A stretch of 51,169 nucleotides of DNA from Boseongicola sp. (GCA_028824715.1 JAPPCV010000146.1:1-51169); one strand, 5' to 3'; counted from the stretch's first letter, positions 24,300-33,851 are shown. Notes: generated from the sequence alone by a model not told the origin. Made by a program: numbers and translations.

Positions 24300-24900
24300 G
24301 CTCTATTCCTCCGATGCTCAAGATCACGGCCTCTTCATCCGTCTCGCTCGGAAATGTTTCGCAATCAAAGCGCCAGTGTTCAAGCGCCTGCCTGATTTCG
24401 CCCTGCACTTTCTTCCCTTTCGGCAGGATTGCCCGGCCATCGGGCTTAAGGTGCCGGCGCACATGGCCAAGAAGCGATCCCAGCGGTGCAAGGGCGCGCG
24501 CCGACACCACGTCGCCGAATTGTGGTTCCGCATTCTCGAGCCGCTCGGATATGACCTTGAAACCGGTGGTTTGCCGCGAAAGCGCGCCCAGGAAAGCGGC
24601 CTTTCTCTGATCGGCCTCGATCAGGACGGTCTCGGTCATGTCCTTTGCCATGATGGCGACGACGGCTCCGGGAAAGCCTCCTCCGCTCCCGAGGTCGACC
24701 CAGCGACGCGCCGGGGGCGCCAGCCGGAGCAGTTGCGCCGAATCGAGGAAATGCCGTGTCCACAACGCCTCCATCGTTCCCGCTGACACGAGGTTTACGC
24801 TCCGATTCCAGTTCTTCAGGAGCTCGGCGTGAGTCTCGAGCATTGCCAGTGTTTCACGTGAAACATTCATCCGGGCACAAAACTCGGCCTTGCCGGTCAT
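24292..24900 (-). CDS. rsmG: 16S rRNA (guanine527-N7)-methyltransferase RsmG (GidB)
   Basis: This SAM-dependent methyltransferase of about 202 residues modifies G527 of 16S rRNA. The conserved start [13 protein letters not shown], the SAM-binding [18 protein letters not shown] and [18 protein letters not shown] are visible. The first ATG overlaps the mnmG stop as ATGA, supporting this start; the ATG 30 nt further on is an alternative. The codons for NVSRETL contain a perfect parS site (24850-24865), so the N-terminus doubles as a centromere element. Confidence 0.95.
   Translation of the reverse strand: MTGKAEFCARMNVSRETLAMLETHAELLKNWNRSVNLVSAGTMEALWTRHFLDSAQLLRLAPPARRWVDLGSGGGFPGAVVAIMAKDMTETVLIEADQRKAAFLGALSRQTTGFKVISERLENAEPQFGDVVSARALAPLGSLLGHVRRHLKPDGRAILPKGKKVQGEIRQALEHWRFDCETFPSETDEEAVILSIGGIERA
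24850..24865. other. parS: parS site inside rsmG
   Basis: A perfect 16-bp palindrome TGTTTCACGTGAAACA, the universal chromosomal parS sequence bound by ParB, lies within the first codons of rsmG. It is about 0.6 kb from parA and about 5 kb from the proposed replication origin, as expected for origin-proximal centromeres. Confidence 0.95.
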
Positions 24901-26771
24901 GATGCGCGGCGTTCAGCCAAGCGAAGCCTTGCCAGGATCAGCGTCAGCGCGGCAGGCGTCATGCCCTCAACCCGTCCCGCCTGACCGAGCGTTTCGGGGC
25001 GCACCGCCGCAAGCTTCTGTCGCAATTCGTTGGAGAGCCCGCTCAGGACCCCGTAGTCGAAGTCTGCCGGGATCGCATGTGCCTCGTCGCGCCGAAGGTT
25101 GTCCACATCCCTTGCCTGCCGCGCCACGTATTGCGCATAAAGGGCATCACGCTTGAGCTGTTCCTGAATATCCACACGGATATCCGAAAGTTCCGGCCGC
25201 AGCGCCAGAAGATCTTCAAAGCCGACATCCGCAAAGGCCAGGAGTTCCGGTCCTGTTCGCCGTGCACCGTCTCGCGAAATCCGGATTCCGGCATCCGCGG
25301 CCTCGGATGCGGAAACTCGCACCCGTTCAAGGCGCGACTTGCCGGATTCCAGTGCATCCATCTTCCTTGCGAACTCCGCCTGTCGTGCCTTGCCCACGCA
25401 TCCGAGCCCGATTCCGAACGGAGTCAGGCGCTGGTCTGCGTTGTCGGCCCGCAGCGAAAGCCTGAATTCGGCGCGCGACGTAAACATCCTGTAGGGCTCT
25501 GTCACGCCTCGGGTCACGAGATCATCGATCATGACTCCAACATATGAGGATTCGCGCGAAAACCTCGCCGGCTCGAGATCCAAGGCATCAGCGGCCGCAT
25601 TGAGACCTGCAACCAAGCCCTGCGCCGCCGCCTCCTCGTATCCTGTTGTCCCGTTGATCTGACCAGCCAGGTAAAGGCCTTCGACGTCCCGCAGCCTCAA
25701 TGTCGACGCCAGCGCCCGCGGGTCGACATAATCGTACTCGATCGCGTAGCCCGGTTGCGCGATTTCCGCTCGCTCCAGGCCCGCTACTGAATGAACGTAG
25801 TCATGTTGCACGTCTTCCGGCAACGATGTCGAAAGCCCGTTCGGATAAACCAGGTCGGTATTCAGCCCTTCGGGCTCCAGGAAGACCTGGTGCGCGGGCT
25901 TGTCCGCGAAGCGCACCACCTTGTCCTCTATGGACGGGCAGTATCGTGGCCCGACGCCCTCGACAATGCCGCTGTACATCGCCGACCGGCCAAGGTTCTG
26001 CCGGATGATGTCGTGCGTCGTCTCGTTCGTGCGGGTGATTCCGCAGGCGATCTGCCGCGCCTCTGCACGCCGCGTCAGAAATGAAAAGAACACGGGATTC
26101 TCGTCGCTGGGCTGCATTTCAAGCCCGTCCCAGTCAATGGACGACGTGCGCAGCCGTGGAGGCGTTCCCGTCTTCAGTCGCCCGAGCGGCAGTCCGAATT
26201 CCTCGATCCGCTCCGCCAATGCCACCGACGGCGCGTCGCCAATCCGTCCGCCCGGGCGCGAAGTGGTGCCGACATGGATCATCCCACGCAAGAAGGTTCC
26301 CGTGGTCAGCACTGTTGCTGAAGCCTCGATCCTGGATCCGTCCGCAAGCACAACGCCGACGACCCTGGATCCCTCCATGATGAAATCCGTCACTTCGCCT
26401 TCCAGAATGCTTATCGCTGGATGAGACGTGATTTCCGCTAGCATTTCAGCACGATAGAGCGCCCTGTCTGCCTGGGCGCGCGGCCCCTGGACCGCGGGGC
26501 CCTTGCGCCGGTTCAGAAGCCGGAACTGGATGCCCGCGCGATCCGTCACGCGGCCCATGAGTCCGTCGAGCGCATCGATTTCCCGTACAAGGTGTCCCTT
26601 GCCCAGGCCGCCGATCGCCGGGTTGCATGACATGACACCGATTCCGTCACGCGAAAGCGTAACGAGCACCACGCGCGCTCCCCTGCGCGCCGCTGCATGG
26701 GCGGCGTCCGCGCCGGCATGACCGCCGCCGACAACGACCACGACTGGCCGGGGCTGTTTCACGTGAAACAC
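24897..26771 (-). CDS. mnmG: tRNA uridine-5-carboxymethylaminomethyl modification enzyme MnmG (GidA)
   Basis: This 624-residue FAD-dependent enzyme works with MnmE to modify wobble U34 of several tRNAs. The FAD-binding [20 protein letters not shown] is at the N-terminus. Other blocks are [62 protein letters not shown] and the C-terminal [12 protein letters not shown]. The start is a GTG giving MFHVKQPRP. The codons FHVKQ overlap a perfect parS palindrome, as seen in some other bacteria. The gene starts 6 nt after mnmE ends and overlaps rsmG by ATGA. Confidence 0.97.
   Translation of the reverse strand: MFHVKQPRPVVVVVGGGHAGADAAHAAARRGARVVLVTLSRDGIGVMSCNPAIGGLGKGHLVREIDALDGLMGRVTDRAGIQFRLLNRRKGPAVQGPRAQADRALYRAEMLAEITSHPAISILEGEVTDFIMEGSRVVGVVLADGSRIEASATVLTTGTFLRGMIHVGTTSRPGGRIGDAPSVALAERIEEFGLPLGRLKTGTPPRLRTSSIDWDGLEMQPSDENPVFFSFLTRRAEARQIACGITRTNETTHDIIRQNLGRSAMYSGIVEGVGPRYCPSIEDKVVRFADKPAHQVFLEPEGLNTDLVYPNGLSTSLPEDVQHDYVHSVAGLERAEIAQPGYAIEYDYVDPRALASTLRLRDVEGLYLAGQINGTTGYEEAAAQGLVAGLNAAADALDLEPARFSRESSYVGVMIDDLVTRGVTEPYRMFTSRAEFRLSLRADNADQRLTPFGIGLGCVGKARQAEFARKMDALESGKSRLERVRVSASEAADAGIRISRDGARRTGPELLAFADVGFEDLLALRPELSDIRVDIQEQLKRDALYAQYVARQARDVDNLRRDEAHAIPADFDYGVLSGLSNELRQKLAAVRPETLGQAGRVEGMTPAALTLILARLRLAERRAS
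26755..26770. other. parS: parS site at the start of mnmG
   Basis: A second perfect TGTTTCACGTGAAACA palindrome lies in the first codons of mnmG, one base short of its GTG start codon's outer edge. It lies about 1.9 kb from the rsmG parS and about 3.2 kb from the origin candidate. ParB bound here could influence mnmG translation or expression, but that is speculative. Confidence 0.95.
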
Positions 26772-26777
26772 CGCTTG

Positions 26778-28067
26778 TTACTTGCCAATGCAGAAATTGG
26801 CGAAAATGTCGTCAAGAATATGCTCGACATCCACGCGCCCGGCAAGGGAATCAAGTGCGCGGATTGCAGAACGAACTTCTTCAGCGGCAATTTCTGCCTG
26901 ATCCGCCTCCCCGTTCAGCTGGATTGCCGCTCGCTGCAGCGATTCAATCGCTCTCTTCATTGCCGTTCGATGGCGCTCCCGAATTGCAAGGCCTGCCGTG
27001 CCTGCACGTGATTCCAGTCGCGTTCCGATCTCGTCCGCCAGCCAGTCAAGTCCTGCACCGGTCTTTGCCGAAAAGTCCCCTTCGCGAATGTCCGCCTTTG
27101 GAACGGCCAGAATGTCGTCGCCTTGCGGCTCCATTGTCGGCGCCGCTGCGCGGCAATCCGTGAGAATCACGCGAAGATCCGCCTGTTCCGCTCGAACACG
27201 GGCTTTCGCGACTCCAAGCGTCTCGATTTCATCACGCCCTTCTCGAAGCCCGGCTGTGTCCAGTACCGTGACAGGCAGTCCCCGGAGATCCATTCTAACC
27301 TCAATGACATCGCGTGTCGTGCCAGCCATGTCCGACGTGATCGCCGCGTCCCGCCCAGCCAGCGCATTCAGCAATGTCGACTTTCCCACGTTTGGCGGCC
27401 CGACAATCGCGACTTCGAAGCCGTCACGAATGCGTTCCGCAATTCCGGTACCTGCGCTTTGCTTCTGGAGGTCCGAAATGACATCCGCCACCAGCGCCCT
27501 AACCTCCGGTGTCACGTCCGCAGGCACGTCCTCATCGGCAAAGTCGATCGTTGCCTCAAGCAACGCGGCCGCCCTGACAAGCTTTGATCGCCAACTGGCC
27601 GCCCGTGCTCCCAATGCACCCGAAAGGACCCGCAGCGCCTGTCGACGTTGTGCTTCGGTTTCCGCTTCGATGAGGTCGGAAAGGCCTTCGACCTGGACAA
27701 GGTCGAGCTGTTCGTTCTCCAGTGCACGTCGCGTAAACTCTCCAGGCTCCGCGGGCCTGTGCCCCGGCTGGTTGCCAAGAGCCCGCAAGACCGCATCCAC
27801 GGTCGCCAAGGAGCCGTGCAAATGAAGTTCGGCCGCGTCCTCACCTGTAAAGCTGCGCGGTTTCGGAAACCAAAGGACGAGTGCCTCGTCCAGCATGGCT
27901 TCGCCGTCCGAAAGAACCCGCAACGACGCACGCCGCGGCTGCGGCCGGCCGCCAGCCAGCCGATCAAGGGCCGCTCCTGCATCGGGACCGGAAAGCCGTA
28001 CTACGGCGACGCCAGACCTCCCCCTGGCGCTGCTGAGGGCAAAAATCGTATGGCTATGATTAACCAT
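26778..28067 (-). CDS. mnmE: tRNA modification GTPase MnmE (TrmE)
   Basis: The 429-residue MnmE is a K+-activated GTPase that forms the MnmEG complex. The N-terminal folate-binding domain ([34 protein letters not shown]) precedes helices and the G domain, with G1 [15 protein letters not shown]2 region [10 protein letters not shown] and G3 DTAGLRE. The G4 position reads VPKADI rather than a standard NKxD. The C-terminal FCIGK carries the conserved catalytic-type cysteine motif. Start ATG at 28067; mnmG follows after 6 nt. Confidence 0.96.
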   Translation of the reverse strand: MVNHSHTIFALSSARGRSGVAVVRLSGPDAGAALDRLAGGRPQPRRASLRVLSDGEAMLDEALVLWFPKPRSFTGEDAAELHLHGSLATVDAVLRALGNQPGHRPAEPGEFTRRALENEQLDLVQVEGLSDLIEAETEAQRRQALRVLSGALGARAASWRSKLVRAAALLEATIDFADEDVPADVTPEVRALVADVISDLQKQSAGTGIAERIRDGFEVAIVGPPNVGKSTLLNALAGRDAAITSDMAGTTRDVIEVRMDLRGLPVTVLDTAGLREGRDEIETLGVAKARVRAEQADLRVILTDCRAAAPTMEPQGDDILAVPKADIREGDFSAKTGAGLDWLADEIGTRLESRAGTAGLAIRERHRTAMKRAIESLQRAAIQLNGEADQAEIAAEEVRSAIRALDSLAGRVDVEHILDDIFANFCIGK

Positions 28068-28085
28068 TTGAAATAAAACATAAAA

Positions 28086-29354
28086 TTACGCATTCATCGA
28101 GTCGAAGAACTCGGAATTGGTCTTCGTCTGCTTGAGTTTCGACAACAAGAACTCGATGGCATCTGTTGTGCCCATCGGGTTCAGGATCCGCCTCAGCACA
28201 AAAGTCTTCTGCAGGTCGTTCCTGTCAACCAGCAGGTCCTCTTTCCTTGTGCCGGACTTCAGAATGTCCATTGCGGGATAGACGCGCTTGTCTGCGACTT
28301 TCCTGTCCAGCACGATCTCGCTGTTGCCTGTTCCCTTGAACTCCTCGAAAATCACCTCGTCCATACGGCTGCCGGTCTCGATGAGCGCGGTAGCGATGAT
28401 GGTCAAGGATCCGCCCTCCTCGATATTTCTTGCCGCTCCGAAGAACCGTTTCGGACGTTGCAAGGCGTTGGCGTCCACGCCGCCCGTCAGCACTTTCCCC
28501 GAGGATGGCACAACGGTATTGAACGCACGTCCCAGACGGGTGATCGAGTCCAGCAGGATCACGACGTCCCGCTTGTGTTCAACCAGTCGCTTGGCCTTCT
28601 CGATCACCATGTCGCTCACCGCGACATGGCGACTGGCGGGCTCATCGAAGGTCGACGAGATCACTTCGCCCTTAACTGACCTCTGCATGTCGGTCACCTC
28701 CTCGGGACGTTCATCGATCAGCAGGACGATCAGGTAGCACTCGGGGTGATTGGTTTCGATCGAATGCGCAATGTTCTGGAGAATCACGGTCTTTCCGGTC
28801 CGAGGCGGCGCCACGATCAACGATCTCTGGCCCTTTCCGATCGGGGCAACAAGGTCGATGACCCTGGCAGACCTGTCCTTGATCGTCGGGTCTTCGATTT
28901 CCATCGTCAGTCGCTCGTCTGGATACAGCGGCGTGAGATTGTCGAAGCTCACCTTGTGCCGCGCCTTCTCAGGATCCTCGAAGTTGATCTTCTCCACTTT
29001 TGTCATGGCGAAGTATCGTTCGTTGTCGTTTGGCTCGCGAATTACGCCCTCAACCGTGTCGCCTGTTCGCAACGCGAACTGGCGGATCATCTCCGGCGAC
29101 ACGTAGATGTCGTCCGGCCCGGGCAGGTAGTTTGCTTCCGGTGAACGCAGGAAACCAAACCCGTCCTGGAGAACTTCCAAAACGCCGTCGCCACCAATCG
29201 TCCAATCCTCGTCCGCACGCTCCTTCAGGATCGAGAACATCATCTCGCCCTTGCGCATGGTCGACGCATTTTCGATTTCGAGGTCCTCTGCGAGGTCAAG
29301 CAGCTCTTTCGGAGACTTGGACTTGAGTTCGGCGAGATTGAGGCGATCAGCCAT
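28086..29354 (-). CDS. rho: Transcription termination factor Rho
   Basis: This 422-residue hexameric RNA helicase terminates transcription. The N-terminal Rho domain starts [20 protein letters not shown]. The RNA-binding cold-shock fold is [20 protein letters not shown]. Walker A is APPRTGKT, Walker B is [16 protein letters not shown], the Q-loop is [20 protein letters not shown], and the R-loop is [20 protein letters not shown]. Length and motifs are standard. mnmE begins 18 nt after the rho stop. Confidence 0.98.
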   Translation of the reverse strand: MADRLNLAELKSKSPKELLDLAEDLEIENASTMRKGEMMFSILKERADEDWTIGGDGVLEVLQDGFGFLRSPEANYLPGPDDIYVSPEMIRQFALRTGDTVEGVIREPNDNERYFAMTKVEKINFEDPEKARHKVSFDNLTPLYPDERLTMEIEDPTIKDRSARVIDLVAPIGKGQRSLIVAPPRTGKTVILQNIAHSIETNHPECYLIVLLIDERPEEVTDMQRSVKGEVISSTFDEPASRHVAVSDMVIEKAKRLVEHKRDVVILLDSITRLGRAFNTVVPSSGKVLTGGVDANALQRPKRFFGAARNIEEGGSLTIIATALIETGSRMDEVIFEEFKGTGNSEIVLDRKVADKRVYPAMDILKSGTRKEDLLVDRNDLQKTFVLRRILNPMGTTDAIEFLLSKLKQTKTNSEFFDSMNA

Positions 29355-29417
29355 GACAATGCCTTTCGGACGTCCTTGGCGCGGACGGAAGGGAAGCAGG
29401 ATTGCAGAATTGCCAAT

Positions 29418-29434
29418 GGTGCCAGGACGGCACC
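29418..29434. repeat. Perfect 6-bp inverted repeat upstream of rho
   Basis: GGTGCC and GGCACC are separated by 5 nt between hemJ and rho on the minus strand. It lacks a U-tract and could be part of a rho leader or an attenuator; rho genes are often autoregulated, but nothing here proves it. Confidence 0.25.
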
Positions 29435-29478
29435 GACAACACGTAACTAGTTGCAGCCGAAGGCAGAGTCAACAATCG

Positions 29479-29928
29479 TCAGAACTTGAGCATGACCGAA
29501 AAGACTATGACGATCATCAGGACCGTTGGCACCTCGTTCATCAGCCGGTAGTTTCGGCCCGTCAACGCATTCGCTCCCATTTCAAGTGTCTTGCGCCTCT
29601 GTGCCAGCCAATGATGATACCAGGTCATGGCGAGAACGGCCGCGGCCTTTGACCATGGCCAGACTTGCGACCAGTCAACAATTCCTGGAACAAGCAGCAA
29701 TGCAAGGCCAAAAACCCATGTCGCAATCATGGCAGGGTTCATGATGATGCGCAAAAGCCGTCTCTCCATCATCACGAAGAGATCATGCTTTTCGCCAGTG
29801 CAGCATGTCTGTTCAACATGATGTACGAAGAGACGGGGAAGATACAAGAGACCTGCCATCCATGAAATGACGGAAATGACATGAAGGGCTTTCAACCAGG
29901 GATACAGAAAGACCGGAACTTCTGGCAT
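29479..29928 (-). CDS. hemJ: Protoporphyrinogen IX oxidase HemJ
   Basis: This 149-residue membrane protein has four transmembrane helices. HemJ oxidises protoporphyrinogen IX to protoporphyrin IX in most alphaproteobacteria. Conserved features are LKALHVISVISWMAGLLYLP with the essential helix-1 His, RLFVHH, LLRIIMNPAMIATWVFGLAL, WPWSKAAAVLAMTWYHHWLA with the conserved Lys, and NEVPTVLMIVIVF at the end. The start ATG (MPEVPVFLYPWL) has a GGAGAAGAAG site. It is the last gene before the origin region, reading away from it. Confidence 0.93.
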   Translation of the reverse strand: MPEVPVFLYPWLKALHVISVISWMAGLLYLPRLFVHHVEQTCCTGEKHDLFVMMERRLLRIIMNPAMIATWVFGLALLLVPGIVDWSQVWPWSKAAAVLAMTWYHHWLAQRRKTLEMGANALTGRNYRLMNEVPTVLMIVIVFSVMLKF

Positions 29929-30334
29929 TCTTCTTCTCCGACAGGACTGGTTCCCAAACAAAGAATAAGGATTAAGAAAGGTTGTGGTGGTAGTAAGACA
30001 CGGGAACAAGTGGAATTCTCGTCATATGACCCGAGTTATGCACACGGCGTGGTGTCAGGCCACTTGGTCGGCATGATCTGTGGAGACATCGTGTTTCATC
30101 CATTGAAAAGAACCTCTTATCATGTTCCGGGTCCGAAGGAGTGCTGTGCAACGTTATGGGAAAGCCCTTGGAAAAAAGGGTTGTCCACATGCCATGACAG
30201 CCCGGTTTCCACGGTGGACAAGGCTGGCATGAAACCGGCGAGGACGATAACGGCAAGATGCAAGACCGGCAACGGCTCGATTCCGTCCAGGTCTCGGCCG
30301 GAACATGCATCAAGACTTGCACAGAGTTATCCAC
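29929..30334. other. oriC: Candidate chromosomal replication origin (oriC)
   Basis: This 406-bp gene-free gap lies between divergent hemJ (minus) and maf (plus). DnaA-box-like nonamers are TTATCCACA at 30327-30335 (perfect), TTGTCCACA at 30181-30189 and TTATGCACA at 30036-30044 (one mismatch each), plus weaker ones at 30079-30087 and 30213-30221. Two AT-rich patches stand out from the GC-rich surroundings: 29941-30000 (about 60% AT by count) and 30061-30120 (about 57%). Either could be the unwinding element. Flanking genes read outward on both sides. parS sites and parAB lie within 3-7 kb. Known alphaproteobacterial origins lie beside heme genes and the maf-aroE-coaE-dnaQ group. Confidence 0.75.
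30181..30189 (+). promoter_or_regulatory. DnaA-box-like nonamer TTGTCCACA
   Basis: It differs from TTATCCACA by one base and sits next to an A-rich run (GAAAAAAGGG). Confidence 0.6.
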
Positions 30335-30335
30335 A
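30327..30335 (+). promoter_or_regulatory. Consensus DnaA box touching the maf start codon
   Basis: This is the perfect nonamer TTATCCACA. Its last base is the A of the maf ATG, so DnaA binding here would cover the maf translation start and possibly affect its expression. Confidence 0.85.
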
Positions 30336-30934
30336 TGCCTGAACGCTTGATTCTTGCCTCGGGTTCGGCTGCACGTGCAGAAATTTTGCGTCGGGCAGGT
30401 GTCGCCTTTTGCGTCATTCCAGCACAGGTCGATGAAGAGGCGGTCAAGGCGGGGCTTCTGGCCGAGGGTGCAAGGTTTCGGGACATTGCTGATGCGCTTG
30501 CGGAGGCAAAGGTGCGGAAGGTCGCGGCAAAGCACCCGGAGGCACTTGTTTTGGGTGCCGATCAAGTTCTTGAATTTGGCGGGAAGATTCTCTCCAAGCC
30601 GGACTCCAGGACAGACGCGGTCCGGCAACTGATGTCGATGAGAGGCCTCGAACACAAGCTCCATTCGGCCGCCGTCATCTATGAAGGATTGCGCCCGGCC
30701 TGGCGACATGTTGGCCAAGCGCGGCTGAATATGGCGATGCGCTCAGAAGACTGGATCAAGAGTTACGTCGACCGGAACTGGGATCATGTGCGGCGCTCCG
30801 TCGGTGCCTACAGGATCGAGGACGAAGGTGTTCGCCTCTTTTCCCGTATCGATGGCGATCATTTCGTCGTTCTTGGGCTCCCGCTGCTGGAAGTCTTGTC
30901 CTACTTGACGATGCGAGGCACGTTGCCGTCATGA
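30335..30934 (+). CDS. maf: Maf-family nucleotide pyrophosphatase
   Basis: This 199-residue Maf/YceF-like protein hydrolyses the phosphoanhydride of canonical or modified NTPs. The N-terminal signature LILASGSAARAEILRRAGV, then IPAQVDEEAVK, VLGADQVLEFGG with the catalytic Asp, and LSKPDSRTDAVRQL are present, as is GAYRIEDEGVRLFSRIDGD. The start at MPERLILASGS fits the family. It heads the maf-aroE-coaE-dnaQ operon and overlaps aroE by ATGA. Confidence 0.93.
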   Translation: MPERLILASGSAARAEILRRAGVAFCVIPAQVDEEAVKAGLLAEGARFRDIADALAEAKVRKVAAKHPEALVLGADQVLEFGGKILSKPDSRTDAVRQLMSMRGLEHKLHSAAVIYEGLRPAWRHVGQARLNMAMRSEDWIKSYVDRNWDHVRRSVGAYRIEDEGVRLFSRIDGDHFVVLGLPLLEVLSYLTMRGTLPS

Positions 30935-31767
30935 CGTCACATGACCGAATTCCTCTTGCAGGCGTGATCGGTACGCCGGTTGCACATTCGAAGTCGCCTC
31001 GCATCTTTCGGCACTGGCTGGCGCGTTTCGGTGTCCGCGGCCACTACATCCCGATGGATGTTGCGGAACAGGACTTGGAAACCGCCCTCCGCGCGCTTCC
31101 AAGACTCGGATTTGTTGGCGTGAACGTCACGATTCCGCACAAGGAGCATGTCCTCGAAATTGCAGACCTGGTGTCTGATCGGGCAGCATTGACAGGTTCC
31201 GCAAACACGCTTGTCTTTCGGGACGATGGCATGGTCCATGCAGACAGCACGGACGGCCATGGTTTCATGGAGAACCTGCGCAGCAATGTTCCTGACTGGG
31301 ATCCCATGCAGGGACCCGCCGCGATTTTCGGCGCAGGCGGCGCCGCGCGCGCCGTTGTCGCTTCGCTCCTGAGCGCCGGGGCCGAGGAAGTCCGGCTTTC
31401 AAACCGCACGCGGGCACGCGGCGAGATCTTGGCAAAGGAGTTCGGCGCCAAGGTCCGGATTCATGACTGGAACGAGGCCGGCGACATGTTGAAGGGCGCA
31501 AGGACGGTTGTGAACGCCACATCGCTTGGCATGGTTGGCCATGAGAAGCTGCAGGTGCCGCTTGGCGAGCTTTCAGATGGCGCGGTCGTGACGGACCTTG
31601 TCTATGCACCGCTTGAAACGGAGCTTCTTGCGGAAGCTCGCCGCATCGGGTGCCAGACGGTTGACGGTCTCGGGATGCTCCTGTTTCAGGCCGCACCCGG
31701 GTTCGAGCGCTGGTTCGGGGTCGCGCCGCATGTTGACGACCGGTTGCGGCAGGCCGTTCTTTCGTGA
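30931..31767 (+). CDS. aroE: Shikimate dehydrogenase
   Basis: This 278-residue NADPH-dependent enzyme converts 3-dehydroshikimate to shikimate. The shikimate-binding motif GTPVAHSKSPRIFRHWL, catalytic Lys in NVTIPHKEHV, GSANTLVF, nucleotide-binding FGAGGAARAVVASLL, SNRTRARGEILA, NATSLGM and the C-terminal DGLGMLLFQAAPGFERWFG are all visible. It overlaps maf (ATGA) and coaE (GTGA). Confidence 0.97.
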   Translation: MTSHDRIPLAGVIGTPVAHSKSPRIFRHWLARFGVRGHYIPMDVAEQDLETALRALPRLGFVGVNVTIPHKEHVLEIADLVSDRAALTGSANTLVFRDDGMVHADSTDGHGFMENLRSNVPDWDPMQGPAAIFGAGGAARAVVASLLSAGAEEVRLSNRTRARGEILAKEFGAKVRIHDWNEAGDMLKGARTVVNATSLGMVGHEKLQVPLGELSDGAVVTDLVYAPLETELLAEARRIGCQTVDGLGMLLFQAAPGFERWFGVAPHVDDRLRQAVLS

Positions 31768-32396
31768 CCCGTCCGATAGTCATCGGGCTCACGGGTTCCA
31801 TCGGCATGGGAAAGACAACCACGGCAAGGATGTTCCGAGAGGCTGGGGTCCCGATCTGGGAGGCCGATTCTGCAGTGCATCGTCTCTATGGGAACGGAGG
31901 TCCGGCTGTTGGGCCGATAGAGTCTCTCAATCGCGACGTGATCCGCGACGGCGCAGTTGACCGGACAGCGCTTTCCGACTGGATAGCCCGGGACAATGCC
32001 GCCCTGGACCGGATCGAGAGCGTCGTTCACCCGCTTGTGCGCGCCGACCGTGAGAAGTTCGTTCGAGATGCAAAAGCGCCGGTCGTGCTTGTCGACATTC
32101 CCCTTCTCTTCGAGACTGGTGCGGAGGGGAGCGTGGATGTCGTCGTCGTCGTGTCAGTGCCCGAGGAGATCCAGCGCGAGCGCGTCCTGGCTCGCCCGGG
32201 ATGGACGAAAGAGAAGTTCGAGCAGATCAGGTCCCGACAGATGCCGGACGCCGAAAAGTGCCGCCGCGCGGACCACGTGATCGAAGCGGCCACACTTGAA
32301 GCCGCTCGCAAGTCTGTCCATGATGTCCTGGAGCGGATCAAGGCCGGGCGGGCAAATGAGGGAAATTGTTCTCGACACCGAGACGACAGGCCTTGA
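31764..32396 (+). CDS. coaE: Dephospho-CoA kinase
   Basis: This 210-residue P-loop kinase performs the last step of coenzyme A synthesis. The Walker A motif is [17 protein letters not shown], followed by [36 protein letters not shown] (core/lid) and [20 protein letters not shown]. The GTG start overlaps the aroE stop. The 3' end overlaps dnaQ by 41 nt; the last dozen residues ([12 protein letters not shown]) are encoded within the overlap and are unlikely to be conserved. Confidence 0.95.
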   Translation: MTRPIVIGLTGSIGMGKTTTARMFREAGVPIWEADSAVHRLYGNGGPAVGPIESLNRDVIRDGAVDRTALSDWIARDNAALDRIESVVHPLVRADREKFVRDAKAPVVLVDIPLLFETGAEGSVDVVVVVSVPEEIQRERVLARPGWTKEKFEQIRSRQMPDAEKCRRADHVIEAATLEAARKSVHDVLERIKAGRANEGNCSRHRDDRP

Positions 32397-33048
32397 TCCG
32401 GATTCCGGCGACCGAATCGTCGAGATCGGTGCGGTGGAGCTGGTCGGGCACGTACCGACGGGAAAAACCTATCACCAGTACGTCAATCCGGAGCGCGAAG
32501 TGCCCAAGGAGGCAGTCGACGTGCACGGCCTCACCGACGACTTTCTGCGCGACAAGCCGGCATTTGCCGCAATTGCACAGGATTTCCTGACGTTCATCGG
32601 CGATGCGAAGCTGGTCATCCACAATGCGGCATTCGACCTGAAATTCCTGAATGCGGAACTCCGCTGGCTGGCACTTCCGCAAATTGACGAAGTACGAGCG
32701 GTGGACACCCTTGAAATCGCGCGCAGGAAATTCCCTGGCTCGCCCGCGTCACTTGATGCCCTGTGCCGGCGCTTTGGAATCGACAATTCGAACCGGGTCC
32801 TGCACGGGGCGTTGCTCGACAGCGAAATCCTGGCGGAACTCTATCTCGAACTGATGGGCGGCAGGCAACCGGACCTGCTGCTTGCGACCAGGGACGAAGC
32901 GACGGTTGCGACCGGGGCGGGCGAGCAATGGCGGCCGAGGCCGCGTCCCGTCCAGCTTGGGTCGCGCGTGACACCTGAAGAAGAGAGGGCCCACGCTGAG
33001 CTGGTGGCCAGGCTGGGCGAGGATTCGGTCTGGCAACGGCTCAGTTAG
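32356..33048 (+). CDS. dnaQ: DNA polymerase III epsilon subunit (proofreading exonuclease)
   Basis: This 230-residue DEDDh exonuclease is the proofreading subunit of the replicative polymerase. ExoI is [20 protein letters not shown], ExoII is [17 protein letters not shown], and ExoIII is [20 protein letters not shown] with the catalytic His. A C-terminal tail probably binds DnaE. The start ATG inside coaE has a GGGCGGG-type upstream purine tract and gives [12 protein letters not shown], the family start. The 3' end overlaps the convergent secB by 8 bp. An origin-proximal position suits a replication gene. Confidence 0.96.
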   Translation: MREIVLDTETTGLDPDSGDRIVEIGAVELVGHVPTGKTYHQYVNPEREVPKEAVDVHGLTDDFLRDKPAFAAIAQDFLTFIGDAKLVIHNAAFDLKFLNAELRWLALPQIDEVRAVDTLEIARRKFPGSPASLDALCRRFGIDNSNRVLHGALLDSEILAELYLELMGGRQPDLLLATRDEATVATGAGEQWRPRPRPVQLGSRVTPEEERAHAELVARLGEDSVWQRLS

Positions 33049-33541
33049 CCGGCGTTTCCGCGACCTTGGGTTCTTTGCGTTGCTGCTTGAGCCGTTCCCT
33101 GTAGAGCGTGACGAAGTCAATGACGTCCAGGTTCAGCGGCGGGAAGCCGCCGTCGCGGGTCATGTCGCTGACAATCCGGCGCACGAACGGGAACATCATC
33201 CGCGGGCACTCGATCATCAGGAACGGATGCAACTGTTCGCCGGTGATGTTCTTGATCTGGAACAGTCCCACGTACTCGAGTTCGAGAAGAAACAGCACAT
33301 CGTCGCTGTCCTTGTTCTTTGAAGTTATGCTGTACTTGGATACAACCTCGAACCGGTCGTCACCGCCAATCTTCCGGGAATCGATCGTCACTTGCGCCTG
33401 GAAGTCTGGCCGAACTTCCGCCTTGATAGGCTTTCGCGTGACGATGTTTTCAAATGACAGGTCACGAATGAACTGCCCGAGAACCTTCATTTGCGGAACC
33501 TGTGGCTCCTGTGGTGCCGAACCGTTCTCTTTCTTGGCCAT
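33041..33541 (-). CDS. secB: Protein-export chaperone SecB
   Basis: The 166-residue SecB tetramer keeps precursor proteins export-competent and hands them to SecA. Conserved blocks are [55 protein letters not shown] and [20 protein letters not shown] with [15 protein letters not shown]. The acidic/low-complexity N- and C-terminal tails are usual. A possible -10 TATAAT for this gene lies within the inverted repeat of the mobile-element-like insertion just upstream (33593-33598 on the minus strand). Confidence 0.97.
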   Translation of the reverse strand: MAKKENGSAPQEPQVPQMKVLGQFIRDLSFENIVTRKPIKAEVRPDFQAQVTIDSRKIGGDDRFEVVSKYSITSKNKDSDDVLFLLELEYVGLFQIKNITGEQLHPFLMIECPRMMFPFVRRIVSDMTRDGGFPPLNLDVIDFVTLYRERLKQQRKEPKVAETPAN

Positions 33542-33581
33542 TAGCGGACTCCGATGGCAGGCTTGAGACCTGCAGGGCTCA

Positions 33582-33851
33582 ATCAGAGGGGAATTATACC
33601 GTTGACTGAAACGTGTTCGTTCCAGCCCCGGCTGATTTCACGGGTCGATGAGGTGGGCAACCCCAACGCCTCTTGCCGTGCAGATGCGCCAATCCCGGAC
33701 GCCTCGTCATGTCATTCCGCCCACGCGGCGGTCTTTCACGGGGCCATTGGCCCAAATCCTGATGAAGATCGGCGGGAAACCCGCCCTTCCGGATGGCCCC
33801 GGACATGGCACGTTCCGCAGTTTCAGTCAACGATATAATCCCCTATCAGAG
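33582..33851. mobile_element. MITE-like non-autonomous element between secB and fxsA
   Basis: Terminal inverted repeats of 24 bp with 22 matches bound this element: 33589-33612 against the reverse complement of 33820-33843. Both share ATTATA, one variable base, then CGTTGACTGAAAC. Immediately outside them is a 7-bp direct repeat ATCAGAG (33582-33588 and 33845-33851), the expected target-site duplication. The interior of roughly 205 bp has no credible transposase; a GGCGG-GAAA-CCGCC hairpin lies at 33772-33785. The right direct repeat contains the fxsA stop codon, so insertion happened exactly at the fxsA 3' end. Each repeat carries an outward TATAAT. It is short and non-coding, as expected for a MITE mobilised in trans. 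Confidence 0.7.

Noticed and set aside
30092-30110. parS-like sequence in the oriC region (GTGTTTCATCCATTGAAAAG)
   Set aside because: The half-sites do not form the CACGTG-centred palindrome; too many mismatches to parS.
33594-33830. Minus-strand 78-codon frame inside the MITE-like element
   Set aside because: It starts and ends within the inverted repeats, has no transposase motif, and is best explained as open by composition.
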